This document shows, piece by piece, positions 53,850-63,642 of a stretch of 64,000 bases of DNA. A model generated the notes under the pieces. The model was not told where the DNA came from, did no database searches, and saw only the letters and a list, made by a program, of their open reading frames with translations. A program made the position numbers and the translations under genes. Origin of the DNA: JABCZH01 sp963803775 (lineage in GTDB: Bacteria > Acidobacteriota > Terriglobia > Terriglobales > Acidobacteriaceae); the NCBI GenBank assembly GCA_963803775.1, contig CAWDNS010000003.1:62001-126000 (forward strand), read 5' to 3'. Every line of letters begins with the position of its first letter. Position 1 is the stretch's first letter.

Positions 53850-54170
53850 GTGAAGCTACGAGACAGATCGAGAATAGTTTCCGATGATGTTCGGGCGAGG
53901 CAAAGAAATACAATTTGGCCCGATACGCTGAGGAATGAAACAACCTTCCTCGGTTTCTTGTGGAATGGTTCTCCCACAGCGACGCCAGTTCAAAGAGTGG
54001 GGATTGCGCTCATCGCCCTGATCTTCTTCTTGATTCCTGCGCTCTTGCTGCTCTACGTGATGGCCCATACTGACAGCGAAATGTCTCGATTTGTGCCAGT
54101 CGCGTTTGCGCTCTTGACCCTGGCTATTGGTTGTAAACTGCTGCGTAATGCTTTCCGTGGTTTAAATTGA
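53850..54170 (+). CDS. Small two-helix membrane protein, unknown
   Basis: A 106-residue protein starting at GTG 53850 with GGAG 7 nt upstream. A charged N-terminal ~45 residues precede two hydrophobic helices (VGIALIALIFFLIPALLLLY; VPVAFALLTLAIGCKLL). It is divergent from the redox operon. No family is recognised. Confidence 0.45.
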   Translation: MKLRDRSRIVSDDVRARQRNTIWPDTLRNETTFLGFLWNGSPTATPVQRVGIALIALIFFLIPALLLLYVMAHTDSEMSRFVPVAFALLTLAIGCKLLRNAFRGLN

Positions 54171-54416
54171 AAACAGCCCACTACCGAACGGCCAGTAGTC
54201 CTTCCGTTTCTCCTCTACCGGGTTCTCCGCGCACTCTACGGCTATTCTCTGCGACCTCCGCGATTTAAGACTTTGTGTTTGACGAAGCCTCGTGCTCCCG
54301 ATTGATTTCTTCCCGGACTCGTCGTATAACCAACACCCCGGTAAAAATTACTCCCGGCGCGTCGGTTAGGGGATCACGAGGCAGGCAAAATCCTACTCGT
54401 GAGGAGAGATAGCAAA

Positions 54417-55784
54417 ATGCGAAAGCAAACGCTGGCGGTCATTATCCCGCTGCTCATGCTGCTCGCTGTGAGTGCGGCGCAGAATGCTGGACCAAGTCCG
54501 GCGATGGCCGCGTCCCCGCCCGCCGTTCAACTTTACGACCAGAAAACCGTCGCCGCCGGTAAGTACAATGGCCCCGGAGGTTGCGCCGCCAGCAGTTGCC
54601 ATGGCAGCGTGCAACCGAAGACCACCACCCGCATTTTCCAAAACGAGTACACAATCTGGATCGCACAAGACAAGCATGCGCGCGCCTTCACCGTCCTAAG
54701 CAACCCGACTTCTGAGCGAATTGGCAGAATCCTGAACATTGGCCCGCCCAGCAAAGCTCCCAAATGCCTGGCCTGCCACTCCCTTTACATCCCCGCCGAC
54801 CAGCAGGCGCAGACCTTCGAACCTGCCGATGGCGTGAGTTGCGAGAACTGTCACGGTCCGGCGTCGGGTTGGCTGGGGCCTCATACCACGAAAGATTGGC
54901 CACATGAGAAATCCGTTCAGCTGGGCATGTATGACACTCGCAATCTGGAGAAACGCAGTGCCAAATGCCTGACCTGCCACTTGGGCACGGCCGATAAATT
55001 TGTCGATCACGAAATGATCGCCGCGGGACACCCCGATCTCACGTTTGAGCTCGGTCTATTCACTTCTGTCATGCCGGCACACTGGAAGATGCCGGAGCAG
55101 GGTAATCCTTGGCGAGAGATACAGGCATGGGGCGTCGGACAGGCGGTGCAACTGCGCGAATCTCTCAACCGCTTGGCCCGTCGCGCGAATGGCCCGGTAT
55201 GGCCTGAATATGCTGAAATCGACTGTTCTGCCTGCCACCATAGCCTGACACGGCCGGAAGATAGCTGGCGTCAGGAGCGTGGTTACGCAGGACGCCGGCC
55301 AGGTAATCCACCGTGGAATGAATCGCGCGTCGTAGTATTCCGAGACCTGGTCGCGGAGATCAGCCCCAACGCCGCCAAGCAATTGAACGACGAAGTTACG
55401 CAACTCGCGAGCCTGATGAATCAGCTAAACGGGAATCGGGAACAAATCGCCGCATCGGCAACGCGGACGTCCGCCCTCGCCGACGAGTTGGTGAGGCAGG
55501 TTGACGCTCAAGCTTACGACTCGGCTCTCACCTTGCGCCTGATGCGGCGTGTGGCTCGTGACGGTAGTGCCATTTCAATCGAAGGTGAACGTTCGGCCGA
55601 GCAGGCTGCCATGACCCTCGACTCACTATTCAGAGCCTATAACCAGAATGTGAAGCCGGCCAACGGCGCCGAGTTACGCACCGCGATCGACGGCCTGTTC
55701 GCGTTGCTGCAAGATCCATCAGCCTACTCAGCGCCTCGATTCGCGGCCCAAATGCAGAGAGTCAGCGACGTCGCAGGCCGCTAG
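54417..55784 (+). CDS. Exported multihaem cytochrome c (c554-like)
   Basis: A 455-residue protein with signal peptide (MRKQTLAVIIPLLMLLAVSA). It has four CxxCH motifs (CLACH, CENCH, CLTCH, CSACH) and one unusual CX4CH (CAASSCH) near the N-terminus, so up to five c-haems. The C-terminal ~150 residues are helical without Cys. It is likely a periplasmic electron carrier or multihaem oxidoreductase. GAGGAG lies 10 nt before the ATG. Its stop and the GH13 gene's stop share the palindrome CTAG at 55781-55784. Confidence 0.85.
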   Translation: MRKQTLAVIIPLLMLLAVSAAQNAGPSPAMAASPPAVQLYDQKTVAAGKYNGPGGCAASSCHGSVQPKTTTRIFQNEYTIWIAQDKHARAFTVLSNPTSERIGRILNIGPPSKAPKCLACHSLYIPADQQAQTFEPADGVSCENCHGPASGWLGPHTTKDWPHEKSVQLGMYDTRNLEKRSAKCLTCHLGTADKFVDHEMIAAGHPDLTFELGLFTSVMPAHWKMPEQGNPWREIQAWGVGQAVQLRESLNRLARRANGPVWPEYAEIDCSACHHSLTRPEDSWRQERGYAGRRPGNPPWNESRVVVFRDLVAEISPNAAKQLNDEVTQLASLMNQLNGNREQIAASATRTSALADELVRQVDAQAYDSALTLRLMRRVARDGSAISIEGERSAEQAAMTLDSLFRAYNQNVKPANGAELRTAIDGLFALLQDPSAYSAPRFAAQMQRVSDVAGR

Positions 55785-57295
55785 CCTTCCTTAACCTCGA
55801 AAGCATGCGCCTGGTTCGGCGCTAGCTTCACATATAGCCCATTGCTGTCCAGGTCCGTGCGCGCCCACGAGTACTCGTTGCCGTCCAAAAAGTCGCGGAA
55901 TACACAATTCCCGGATGCGCCCACTGCCGCCTCGCGGACTTTTCCCTGAGCCGTTCGCCCTCCCAGGTTCACAACGATCAGCCTGCAATCATCCTGATGA
56001 CGCCAACGGTAAGCGATCAGGTCCTGAAACGTATCGTCCCCGGCAGGCTGCACTTCGAGAAGCTTCCATTCACCGTCATGAAAGACGTCTGCTCCAGAAA
56101 AGCGCAGCAACCGATCGTACAGAGCCCGAATCTGCGGATCTGCGGGTTCCGGTCGCGCCCTGGCCAGAGGCATCGGTATGAACGTCTTTTTCCCGTCGAG
56201 CTGGCCGTGATGGTAAAAGTGCATACCCGGGAGCGTCGCCAGCAGAGTGGCTAGGGCTGCAATGCTGTCACGCGAGAAGGTCATTGCGGAGCGCGGCTCG
56301 TCGTGGTTTTCGAGAAAGCGCGCCAATTTGCTTTGGTAGCCGATGTCGGCACAAAGATGGGCACGCGTCTGTCCGATCGAATCCTCCTTCAGGCGATCAT
56401 AGAGGCGTTTGTCGTAAGTGAATTGGAACCCAAGTTCTTGCATTCTCCATTCCAGGTCCCAGTAAACTTCCGCTAGCCACACTAAGCCCGGCACGGCCCC
56501 AATCGCTTCTTCCCAAAATTCGGTTTTCGGCGCGGGCCACGATTGAAGAAAACGGCCCCAGGTACGATTGAAAATTTCATTCGTGACCAGCATCGCCATA
56601 TCACATCGCACTCCATCACAATACTGGGCGATGTTTTTCAGGATTCCAATCATGCCCTGGCGGCATTCGGGATTGAAGTAGTTGAGCTGTGCCACGTCAG
56701 ACCACGGGGGAAAGTAGGGATCCCGGCCGCGAGCCACCAACAAATTCTCACTGCCGTCCCTATCCACCAGGTAAAACGCAGCGGGATCGCCTCGAAAATC
56801 CTCTTCCCTGCCCAGGATATAGCGCTCAGGATGCTGCAATATCCAGCTATGGTCGAAGCCGGTATGATTGGGCACAAAGTCGAGAATCAAACCCATGCCT
56901 CGCCTTCGCAGCCGGTGGTGTACTTCGCTCAAGCCTTCGGCGGTAGCAATACGAGGATCGGGACTGTAGTCCTGAATCGAGAAGGGCGAACCAACCACAT
57001 CGCTCACCTTCCAGCCCGGCAATGCCACCTCGAAATTGTGGAAGTTTCGGGGGTCAGTGCGAAAGATTTGCCGGCCCGTAATGCTTCTCTTCCACACTCC
57101 CATCAGGTACACAAAATCGAATCCTAAGCCCGCCAGGCGGTCCCATTCTTCGTCCGGAACGTCCTGTAGACTAAGGCAACGACCATGCTTGGCAGAAAGC
57201 TCCTCCAACCACACCCAAGTGTTGATCTCGTATAGCCGCGGGTTAGCGCGATACGAGAATTTGGCCAACGGTTCTCGACCACGGCTCGGCAACAC
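55781..57295 (-). CDS. GH13 alpha-amylase family glycosidase
   Basis: A 504-residue cytoplasmic-looking enzyme without signal peptide. GH13 catalytic positions are visible: nucleophile Asp in GVRCDMAM, acid/base Glu in WLAEVYWD and stabiliser Asp in FLENHDEPR; region I is ILDFVPNHTGFDH. The C-terminus carries a small beta domain. Substrate (trehalose, maltose, glycogen or other alpha-glucan) cannot be fixed by sequence reading. The GTG start at 57293-57295 is preceded by GGAGG with 8-nt spacing. It is divergent from the GH63-like gene. Confidence 0.87.
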   Translation of the reverse strand: MLPSRGREPLAKFSYRANPRLYEINTWVWLEELSAKHGRCLSLQDVPDEEWDRLAGLGFDFVYLMGVWKRSITGRQIFRTDPRNFHNFEVALPGWKVSDVVGSPFSIQDYSPDPRIATAEGLSEVHHRLRRRGMGLILDFVPNHTGFDHSWILQHPERYILGREEDFRGDPAAFYLVDRDGSENLLVARGRDPYFPPWSDVAQLNYFNPECRQGMIGILKNIAQYCDGVRCDMAMLVTNEIFNRTWGRFLQSWPAPKTEFWEEAIGAVPGLVWLAEVYWDLEWRMQELGFQFTYDKRLYDRLKEDSIGQTRAHLCADIGYQSKLARFLENHDEPRSAMTFSRDSIAALATLLATLPGMHFYHHGQLDGKKTFIPMPLARARPEPADPQIRALYDRLLRFSGADVFHDGEWKLLEVQPAGDDTFQDLIAYRWRHQDDCRLIVVNLGGRTAQGKVREAAVGASGNCVFRDFLDGNEYSWARTDLDSNGLYVKLAPNQAHAFEVKEG

Positions 57296-57462
57296 CTTGC
57301 ATTCCTCCAGCCGAATCAGCTTGAGAGTGTACTCGTATCGGCCCGCAATCGGTCTACTTTTGTTGAGATTCTCTTCTCTGCGATCACCCAGCGCGAAAAC
57401 TCGGTGACCTGATTAGCAAAACTTCAGATACAATTTCGCCCTTACGGAGCACTGGAGGACAT

Positions 57463-60165
57463 TTGGCCGATCGCAAGCAGCAGGCAGTGCATTCCCCTCA
57501 GACCAGGACTTCCGCCCGGACAAAGGAAGATGCCCGCTTAGCAGAACCCTACGTCGGCTCGGTGCCACCCTGGCAAAAATGGGGGCCGTACGTCAGCGAC
57601 CGGAGCTGGGGAAGCGTGCGCGAGGACTACAGCGCCGACGGCAACGCCTGGGATTTCCTCTCGCACGATCAGGCGCGCAGCCGGGCCTACCGTTGGGGTG
57701 AGGACGGTATCGCCGGCATCTGCGACCGCTATCAGTTGCTGGTCTTCGCTCTGGCTTTTTGGAACGGCCGCGATCCCATTCTTAAAGAGCGCATGTTCGG
57801 GCTCTCCGGCACCGAAGGCAATCACGCCGAAGATGTAAAAGAATATTGGTTTCACCTTGATAACACCCCCACTCATAGCTACATGCGCATGCTCTACAAA
57901 TATCCCCAGCGCGAATATCCGTACCGCCAATTGATCGAGGAAAGCCGCCGGCGGAGAGCAGGACCAGAATTCGAACTGCTCGACACCGGCATCTTCGATG
58001 ACGACAGATATTTTGATATCTTCATCGAATACGCCAAAGAATCGCCCGAGGACATCTGCATCCGGGTAGAAGCGTTCAATCGCGGTCCCGATCCCGCTGA
58101 GCTCCACATTCTGCCGCATTTGTGGTTCCGCAACACCTGGAGTTGGACCAACCCGCCCAGCGGCGAGCCAACCATCCAGAAAGGAGCCGGCGGGAAAGAG
58201 CATCTGATGCTCGTAGCCGACGATTCCACCGCCAAACCGCTGGAAAATATTCAACTGCAGTACGCTCTCGGCCGACGCTACTTGTATGCCTCCAAGGGCG
58301 GCGAGTTGCTGTTTACCAACAATGAAACCAACACCGCGCGCCTCAACCCACTTGCGGTCAGCCGTTCTCCCTACGTGAAAGACGCGTTTCATCGCTATGT
58401 GGTGAATGGCGAGCAATCTGTGAATCCGCGGGCAGTGGGCACGAAGTCCTCTATCCATTACCGCGCTCAGGTTGAGGGAGGAGGTTCGGTGGTCTTCCAT
58501 CTGCGCTTGACCGATAAGGAAGTCGCCAGCCCACTCCGCGAGGTAGACAAAGTAATCGCAGAGAAAAAACTAGAAGCCGACGAATTCTACGAAACCATCC
58601 ATCCTCCCAAAGCGACCGCCGAAGAGAAAATGATTCAACGCCGCGCTTTCGCTGGCATGTTGTGGGGAAAACAAATTTACCTCTTCGACGTCAATCGCTG
58701 GTTCGAAGGCGATAGCGTCCCTCCGCCGGATGGCCACAAGAAAACTCGCAACATCCATTGGCGCCATCTGAACTCGATGCGCGTGCTTACCATGCCCGAC
58801 AAATGGGAGTTTCCCTGGTTTGCCGCATGGGACTTGGCCTTTCAGTGCACCACCTTATCCTTGGTCGATCCGGCATTCGCCAAAGAGAATCTCTTGGCCT
58901 TGCTGTTCGAACAGTTCCAGCATCCCAATGGACAGATTCCCGCTTATGAATGGGAATTTTCCGACCTGAATCCCCCAGTTCATGCCTGGGCCGTCTGGCG
59001 CGTCTATCAAAACGAAAAAGTCCGTACCGGCAAAGGCGACAGAGACTTTCTGGAGAAATGTCTGCACAAGCTGCTCATGAACTTTTCCTGGTGGGTCAAC
59101 CGCGTCGATAGCACCGGAAACAACGTTTTCGAAGGCGGCTTTTTGGGTTTGGACAACATCACCGTCGTCGACCGAAGTGAGAAATTCCCCGGAGGCGCCG
59201 TTCTCGAACAAGCGGACGCGACCGGCTGGATGGGCTTCTTTTGTCTTTACTTGATGCGCACTGCCCTCGAACTGGCCAAAGAAGATAAGGCCTACGAACT
59301 GCTCGCCACCAAGTTCTTCGAGCACTTCATCTACGTCGGCGCAGCCATGAAGAAGATGGGCGGCCAAAACTACCAGCTTTGGGATGAACAAGACGGCTTC
59401 TTTTACGACGTGCTTCGGCTACCCAATGGCGACTTCAATAAATTCCGTCTGCGCTCCATGGTCGGCCTGATTCCGCTTTACGCCGTGGAAGTGATCGACC
59501 AGCAGGACTTGGAACCCCATCCCGAATTTCTTGGCAATGTCGAGTGGTTCATCAAGAACCGCCCAGACCTGGTTGGCAACGCCTGCTACTCGGTCGAAGG
59601 GCAACGCTACGTACTTTCTATCGTGGACGCCGGCCAGTTTGCCGGCGTGTTGCAATACTTGTGGGACCCGCAGGAGTTCCTTTCCCCGCATGGCATTCGC
59701 AGCCTCTCCAAATATCACGAGCAGCATCCATTCTGTTTCCGCGGAGCATGCGTTGGCTACGAACCGGGCGAGTCCGCCGAACGAATCAAAGGCGGGAATT
59801 CAAACTGGCGGGGTCCATTGTGGTTTCCAACCACTTATCTATTGATTCGTTCCCTGCTGAAATTCAGCCGCGCCTTAGGCCCTGACTTTGCCGTGATAAC
59901 GCCCGGCAGCAATGGCCAGCCGATCAAGCCGCTCACCATGGCCACGGAAATCGCTGATCGCATGATCGGCCTGTTCCGCAAGGATGAGCATGGACACCGT
60001 CCTTGCCTGGGCCCGCACCGCAAGTTTCAGCAAGATCCTCACTGGCGGGATCACTTGCTTTTCAACGAATACTTCCACGGAGACACTGGACAAGGTCTCG
60101 GCGCAAGTCATCAGACCGGGTGGACGGGCATGGTCGCCAACCTGATCGAGGAGTGGCGTCACTGA
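57463..60165 (+). CDS. GH63/MGH1-like glucosidase
   Basis: A 900-residue protein of the bacterial GH63-like group. It has an N-terminal beta-sandwich (RSRAYRWGEDGIAGICDRYQ) and a C-terminal (alpha/alpha)6 barrel with WFAAWDLAFQCTTLSLVDPA and YEWEFSDLNPPVHAWAVWRV, typical for this family, and no signal peptide. It probably hydrolyses an alpha-glucoside inside the cell. The start is TTG with GGAGG 4 nt upstream. The stop TGA overlaps the ATG of the K+ channel gene by one base (TGATG). Confidence 0.85.
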   Translation: MADRKQQAVHSPQTRTSARTKEDARLAEPYVGSVPPWQKWGPYVSDRSWGSVREDYSADGNAWDFLSHDQARSRAYRWGEDGIAGICDRYQLLVFALAFWNGRDPILKERMFGLSGTEGNHAEDVKEYWFHLDNTPTHSYMRMLYKYPQREYPYRQLIEESRRRRAGPEFELLDTGIFDDDRYFDIFIEYAKESPEDICIRVEAFNRGPDPAELHILPHLWFRNTWSWTNPPSGEPTIQKGAGGKEHLMLVADDSTAKPLENIQLQYALGRRYLYASKGGELLFTNNETNTARLNPLAVSRSPYVKDAFHRYVVNGEQSVNPRAVGTKSSIHYRAQVEGGGSVVFHLRLTDKEVASPLREVDKVIAEKKLEADEFYETIHPPKATAEEKMIQRRAFAGMLWGKQIYLFDVNRWFEGDSVPPPDGHKKTRNIHWRHLNSMRVLTMPDKWEFPWFAAWDLAFQCTTLSLVDPAFAKENLLALLFEQFQHPNGQIPAYEWEFSDLNPPVHAWAVWRVYQNEKVRTGKGDRDFLEKCLHKLLMNFSWWVNRVDSTGNNVFEGGFLGLDNITVVDRSEKFPGGAVLEQADATGWMGFFCLYLMRTALELAKEDKAYELLATKFFEHFIYVGAAMKKMGGQNYQLWDEQDGFFYDVLRLPNGDFNKFRLRSMVGLIPLYAVEVIDQQDLEPHPEFLGNVEWFIKNRPDLVGNACYSVEGQRYVLSIVDAGQFAGVLQYLWDPQEFLSPHGIRSLSKYHEQHPFCFRGACVGYEPGESAERIKGGNSNWRGPLWFPTTYLLIRSLLKFSRALGPDFAVITPGSNGQPIKPLTMATEIADRMIGLFRKDEHGHRPCLGPHRKFQQDPHWRDHLLFNEYFHGDTGQGLGASHQTGWTGMVANLIEEWRH

Positions 60166-61220
60166 TGCTTCGCCGACGCCTGATTTTCGCGGGAATTCTG
60201 TTCCTGAGTCTCATCACGGTAAGTGTTACTGGCTATCGCCTGCTCGGCGGACCATCCATCACTTTTCTGCAAGCACTCTACATGGCCGTTATAACACTGG
60301 CTGGAGTTGGCTATGGAGAGATTGTGGACACCGCTCATAACCCCGCTCTCCGCGTCTTCAACATGGGAGTGGTCCTCTTCGGCGTAGCGGTCACGGTCTA
60401 CGTGTTTTCCGTTGTGGCGGCTTTCCTGGTAGAAATCGAAATCACAAATCCCTTTTGGAGACGCACCATGCAAAAACGAATCAGCGAACTCAGGGGACAC
60501 TACATCGTCTGCGGCTTGGGAGATACCGGCCGGTACACGGCGGAAGAGCTGCATCGCACCGGGACGCACTATGTAGTCGTTGACCTCCACGAGGAGTCGA
60601 TCAAGAAAGTCGGCGAGACCCACCCCGACCTCTTTCGCGACATGCTGTACGTCGTGGGTGACGCCACCGAAGAGGAAACCCTCAGCAAAGCGGGCATTGA
60701 ACATGCCAGGGGCCTGATCACCGTTCTTCCTGAGGATAAAGATAACCTGGTGGTGACGGTCGTAGCCCACCAGAAATTCGCCAATCTGCTCATCGTAGCC
60801 CGCTCCGCCGAGCAGAAGTTTGCGGACCGAATGTTGCGGGCGGGGGCAAAATCCACAGTCTCTCCAAGTCACATTGGCGGACTCAGGATGGCGAGTGAAG
60901 CCATTCGGCCCCAGGTCGTAGGATTTCTTGATCTGATGTTGAAGGATCAGTCGCAAACCTTGCGCGTAGAGGAGATCGAAATCAATGCTTCTTCGCCCTG
61001 GGTGGGCCATCCCTTAAGCCAACTACAGATCCATCCCAAGCACAATCTGCTGGTGCTCGCGGTGAAGAACGCGGGAGAATCAGCAGCTCCCAAGTTGTGG
61101 GTCAATCCTCCGGAAGGTTTGATGATCCGCGCTGGAGCAGCGATTATCGTGATGGGCGACGTGAAAAATATTCGCGAGGCACGTCACGAAGCCAAAGAAG
61201 TCACCGCCGCAGGTCGATAG
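60165..61220 (+). CDS. Potassium channel with TrkA-N/TrkA-C (RCK) domains
   Basis: A 351-residue two-helix channel: pore helix and filter LAGVGYGEI between the membrane helices, followed by an RCK domain with Rossmann motif HYIVCGLGDTGRYTAEEL (about 100-230) and a TrkA-C domain (about 255-340). It should gate K+ flow in response to nucleotide or ion binding. Translation is probably coupled to the GH63-like gene (TGATG). Pairing with alpha-glucan or trehalose-type enzymes suggests an osmotic-stress context, which is inference. Confidence 0.9.
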   Translation: MLRRRLIFAGILFLSLITVSVTGYRLLGGPSITFLQALYMAVITLAGVGYGEIVDTAHNPALRVFNMGVVLFGVAVTVYVFSVVAAFLVEIEITNPFWRRTMQKRISELRGHYIVCGLGDTGRYTAEELHRTGTHYVVVDLHEESIKKVGETHPDLFRDMLYVVGDATEEETLSKAGIEHARGLITVLPEDKDNLVVTVVAHQKFANLLIVARSAEQKFADRMLRAGAKSTVSPSHIGGLRMASEAIRPQVVGFLDLMLKDQSQTLRVEEIEINASSPWVGHPLSQLQIHPKHNLLVLAVKNAGESAAPKLWVNPPEGLMIRAGAAIIVMGDVKNIREARHEAKEVTAAGR

Positions 61221-61224
61221 ACCT

Positions 61225-63615
61225 TCACTTGGATTTCATCTCGTATACGCCATCCCAATCCGGCTCAGGCGCTTCCTGCGTGAACTCTACGCACCGCTGC
61301 AGCAGAATCTGTGTCGGACCATCATCAGGAAAGTCCGCCAGCAACTCCCCGAGCTTGCCTGCCGCATTCGGCCAATCCTGAGTCCGGTAGGAAGCGAGCG
61401 CTTCGTTGAACCTCGATAGAAGAGGTTCGAAGCTGGGGCGCTCTCCCATCGGGGCCAACAGTTCATAGATTGTGACCGGCTGGGTTTTCCCCTTGACCCG
61501 AATCTTGTCGAGCTCACGGCAGGCAAACTGGTTGCTCACCTGGCGATAAGTGTTTTCGCTGATGACTACCGAACAACGATATTGCTTGCTCATGCCTTCC
61601 AGTCGTGACGCCAGATTGACGTTGTCGCCCATCACCGTCCAGGCCAGCCGTTTGTCCGATCCCATGTTGCCCACGTTCACTGGACCGGTATTCAAGCCGA
61701 TGCCAATGGAGATTCGCTTGCGTCCTTCTCCCTCCCACTTCAGATTCAGCTTTTCTAGAGCCGTCATCATTTGGACAGCGCACGTGCAAGCCTGGAATGC
61801 GTGGTCTTTTTGCGGGTAGGGCGAGCCCCAAAAAGCCATGATGGCATCGCCAATGTACTTGTCGAGCGTGCCTAGGTTCTTGAACAATACGTCGGTCATC
61901 ACGCTGAGATATTCGTTCAACAATCGTGCCAATTCGTCCGGGCTGAGTCCTTCAGAAATCGTCGTGAAGCCGCGGATGTCGTTGAACATCACCGTCAACT
62001 CCTTCTCTTCGCCGCCTGGACGAATGTACTTTTCCGGATGCGCTTCAATTAGCGCGATCACTCCCGGAGAAAGATATTGCGAGAATGTCTTGCGAATCCT
62101 CCTCTTTTCGCGCTCCTCAAAAATCACACGGTAACTGGTGATGGCGGCGTAATTCACGACCAGGGTGCCGGCGGGAACCACGAATCCGGTCCAGAGTCCC
62201 CAATGTGCAAACGTGAAATAGCTGAACCACGCAAATGCCGCGAGAACGAAGAGCAAAGAGATAGTGGAAGTAAGCGGCTGGCTCCGACTGAACCAGGTTC
62301 CGAGCGCCAATCCGAAGAAGAGAATGAACCCAATGTCGAACAATTCCTCTCGAAATCCGCGAACCAGAAAAGTGCGGGAGGGATCGTCGCTGTGCAGCAG
62401 ATTGTCGAGAATGTTGGCGTGTACCTCGACTCCCATATAGCCGCTATCCTGCTTCTGGAATGGAGTGTTTCGAATGTCGCCGATTCCCAGTGCAGTTGCG
62501 CCAACAAATACAATCTTGTCACGGAAGGTTTTCGCCGGGGCGGCTCCGGTGATTACGTCCCACATCGATATTTGAGGATAGGTAAGGTAGGGACCTGCAT
62601 AGTTGATCAAGGCGGTTGCGTCATGCCACGGCCGCAAATTGTGTTTCCCATATTGAATGTGTTCCACGCCATCTTCTGAGATGAAAGCGGCAATTTCTTG
62701 ATCGGGAATATTCTCGCTTTGGCGGAGAACTTCGAGGTCGAGCGACGGAAAATACAAATCTTCGTGATAGCGAATAATGAAAGTGGCACGGCGCAGGGTG
62801 CCGTCGGCATCGGGACGAATGTTGAAGAACCCGTAAGAAGCCGCAGCTTCCGCAAGCTTCAACAGATTCGCTTCCGCACCTTCTGCGACCGAACCTCCAC
62901 TCGCGATCCAGGCCTGTCCAAGGTCGAAGTCCTTTCCATGAGACTTCACTTTCAATATCTGCGGGAACGCCTTGGCCCAAATGACGTTGAGATAATCTTC
63001 CGCCAGTTTGGGATCGACCTGCGTCGCTGCGTCGTGGCCAAGAAAGAGGTGTCCTAAAACCACGTTGCCACTCGCCTTCATGGCCGCTGCGAACTGCGCA
63101 TCGGGATCTTCGCTTTGCTGCAGTTGCTTGATTTTCTTCAATACTGCCGAAGGAGCGTTGTGCCCCAGTTCCGTCTCCAGTTTCTGCAAGGCTGCCCCGG
63201 CGGGATAGCTCTCAGGAATCGGGAAAGTGGCATCGAAGGCGATGACCCGGGCGCCATCCTGCGCCAGCTTGTTAACCAGCACCGCATACGAGCTGCGCGG
63301 CAAAGGATAAGCCCCGGTGTTGAGTACAGTTTTCTCGTCGATGCCCACAATCACAATCCGTGGATCGGGTGGACGGGATCCTCGGAGAGCGAAACGCAGA
63401 TCGAGAGTTCGCAGTTCAGTATTCTGCAGGAACAGGAAACCGGCGCGCTGGTTACCCCCGATTCCGGTGAAGGCAAGGATTACGAGTCCAAGAACGGTGA
63501 CTACTACGGCGATAGCAGCATCGGCATGGCGGCCCGCTAGCTGCGCCACGGTTCGTCGGGGTTTGCTGCTGTCTTTCAAGCAGGAATGCTCATCCTTTGC
63601 GACAGTGTACGGCAA
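61225..63615 (-). CDS. CHASE2 - class III adenylate/guanylate cyclase
   Basis: A 796-residue sensor cyclase. After a first helix (about 29-48) comes an extracytoplasmic CHASE2 domain (RTLDLRFALRGSRPPDPRIV ...), then three helices (about 415-490), and a cyclase domain with metal-binding Asp in MFNDIRGFTTISEG and YIGDAIMAFWGSPY, and VMGDNVNLASRLEG. It makes cAMP or cGMP; the base-selecting residues were not assigned. The start may be TTG 63613-63615 or a later TTG at 63577-63579; neither has a good ribosome-binding site. It is convergent with the K+ channel gene (4-bp gap). It could supply ligand for the cNMP domains at 49829-51992. Confidence 0.9.
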   Translation of the reverse strand: MPYTVAKDEHSCLKDSSKPRRTVAQLAGRHADAAIAVVVTVLGLVILAFTGIGGNQRAGFLFLQNTELRTLDLRFALRGSRPPDPRIVIVGIDEKTVLNTGAYPLPRSSYAVLVNKLAQDGARVIAFDATFPIPESYPAGAALQKLETELGHNAPSAVLKKIKQLQQSEDPDAQFAAAMKASGNVVLGHLFLGHDAATQVDPKLAEDYLNVIWAKAFPQILKVKSHGKDFDLGQAWIASGGSVAEGAEANLLKLAEAAASYGFFNIRPDADGTLRRATFIIRYHEDLYFPSLDLEVLRQSENIPDQEIAAFISEDGVEHIQYGKHNLRPWHDATALINYAGPYLTYPQISMWDVITGAAPAKTFRDKIVFVGATALGIGDIRNTPFQKQDSGYMGVEVHANILDNLLHSDDPSRTFLVRGFREELFDIGFILFFGLALGTWFSRSQPLTSTISLLFVLAAFAWFSYFTFAHWGLWTGFVVPAGTLVVNYAAITSYRVIFEEREKRRIRKTFSQYLSPGVIALIEAHPEKYIRPGGEEKELTVMFNDIRGFTTISEGLSPDELARLLNEYLSVMTDVLFKNLGTLDKYIGDAIMAFWGSPYPQKDHAFQACTCAVQMMTALEKLNLKWEGEGRKRISIGIGLNTGPVNVGNMGSDKRLAWTVMGDNVNLASRLEGMSKQYRCSVVISENTYRQVSNQFACRELDKIRVKGKTQPVTIYELLAPMGERPSFEPLLSRFNEALASYRTQDWPNAAGKLGELLADFPDDGPTQILLQRCVEFTQEAPEPDWDGVYEMKSK

Positions 63616-63642
63616 ATCAATTGCATTGCTGGCTTCCCACCA

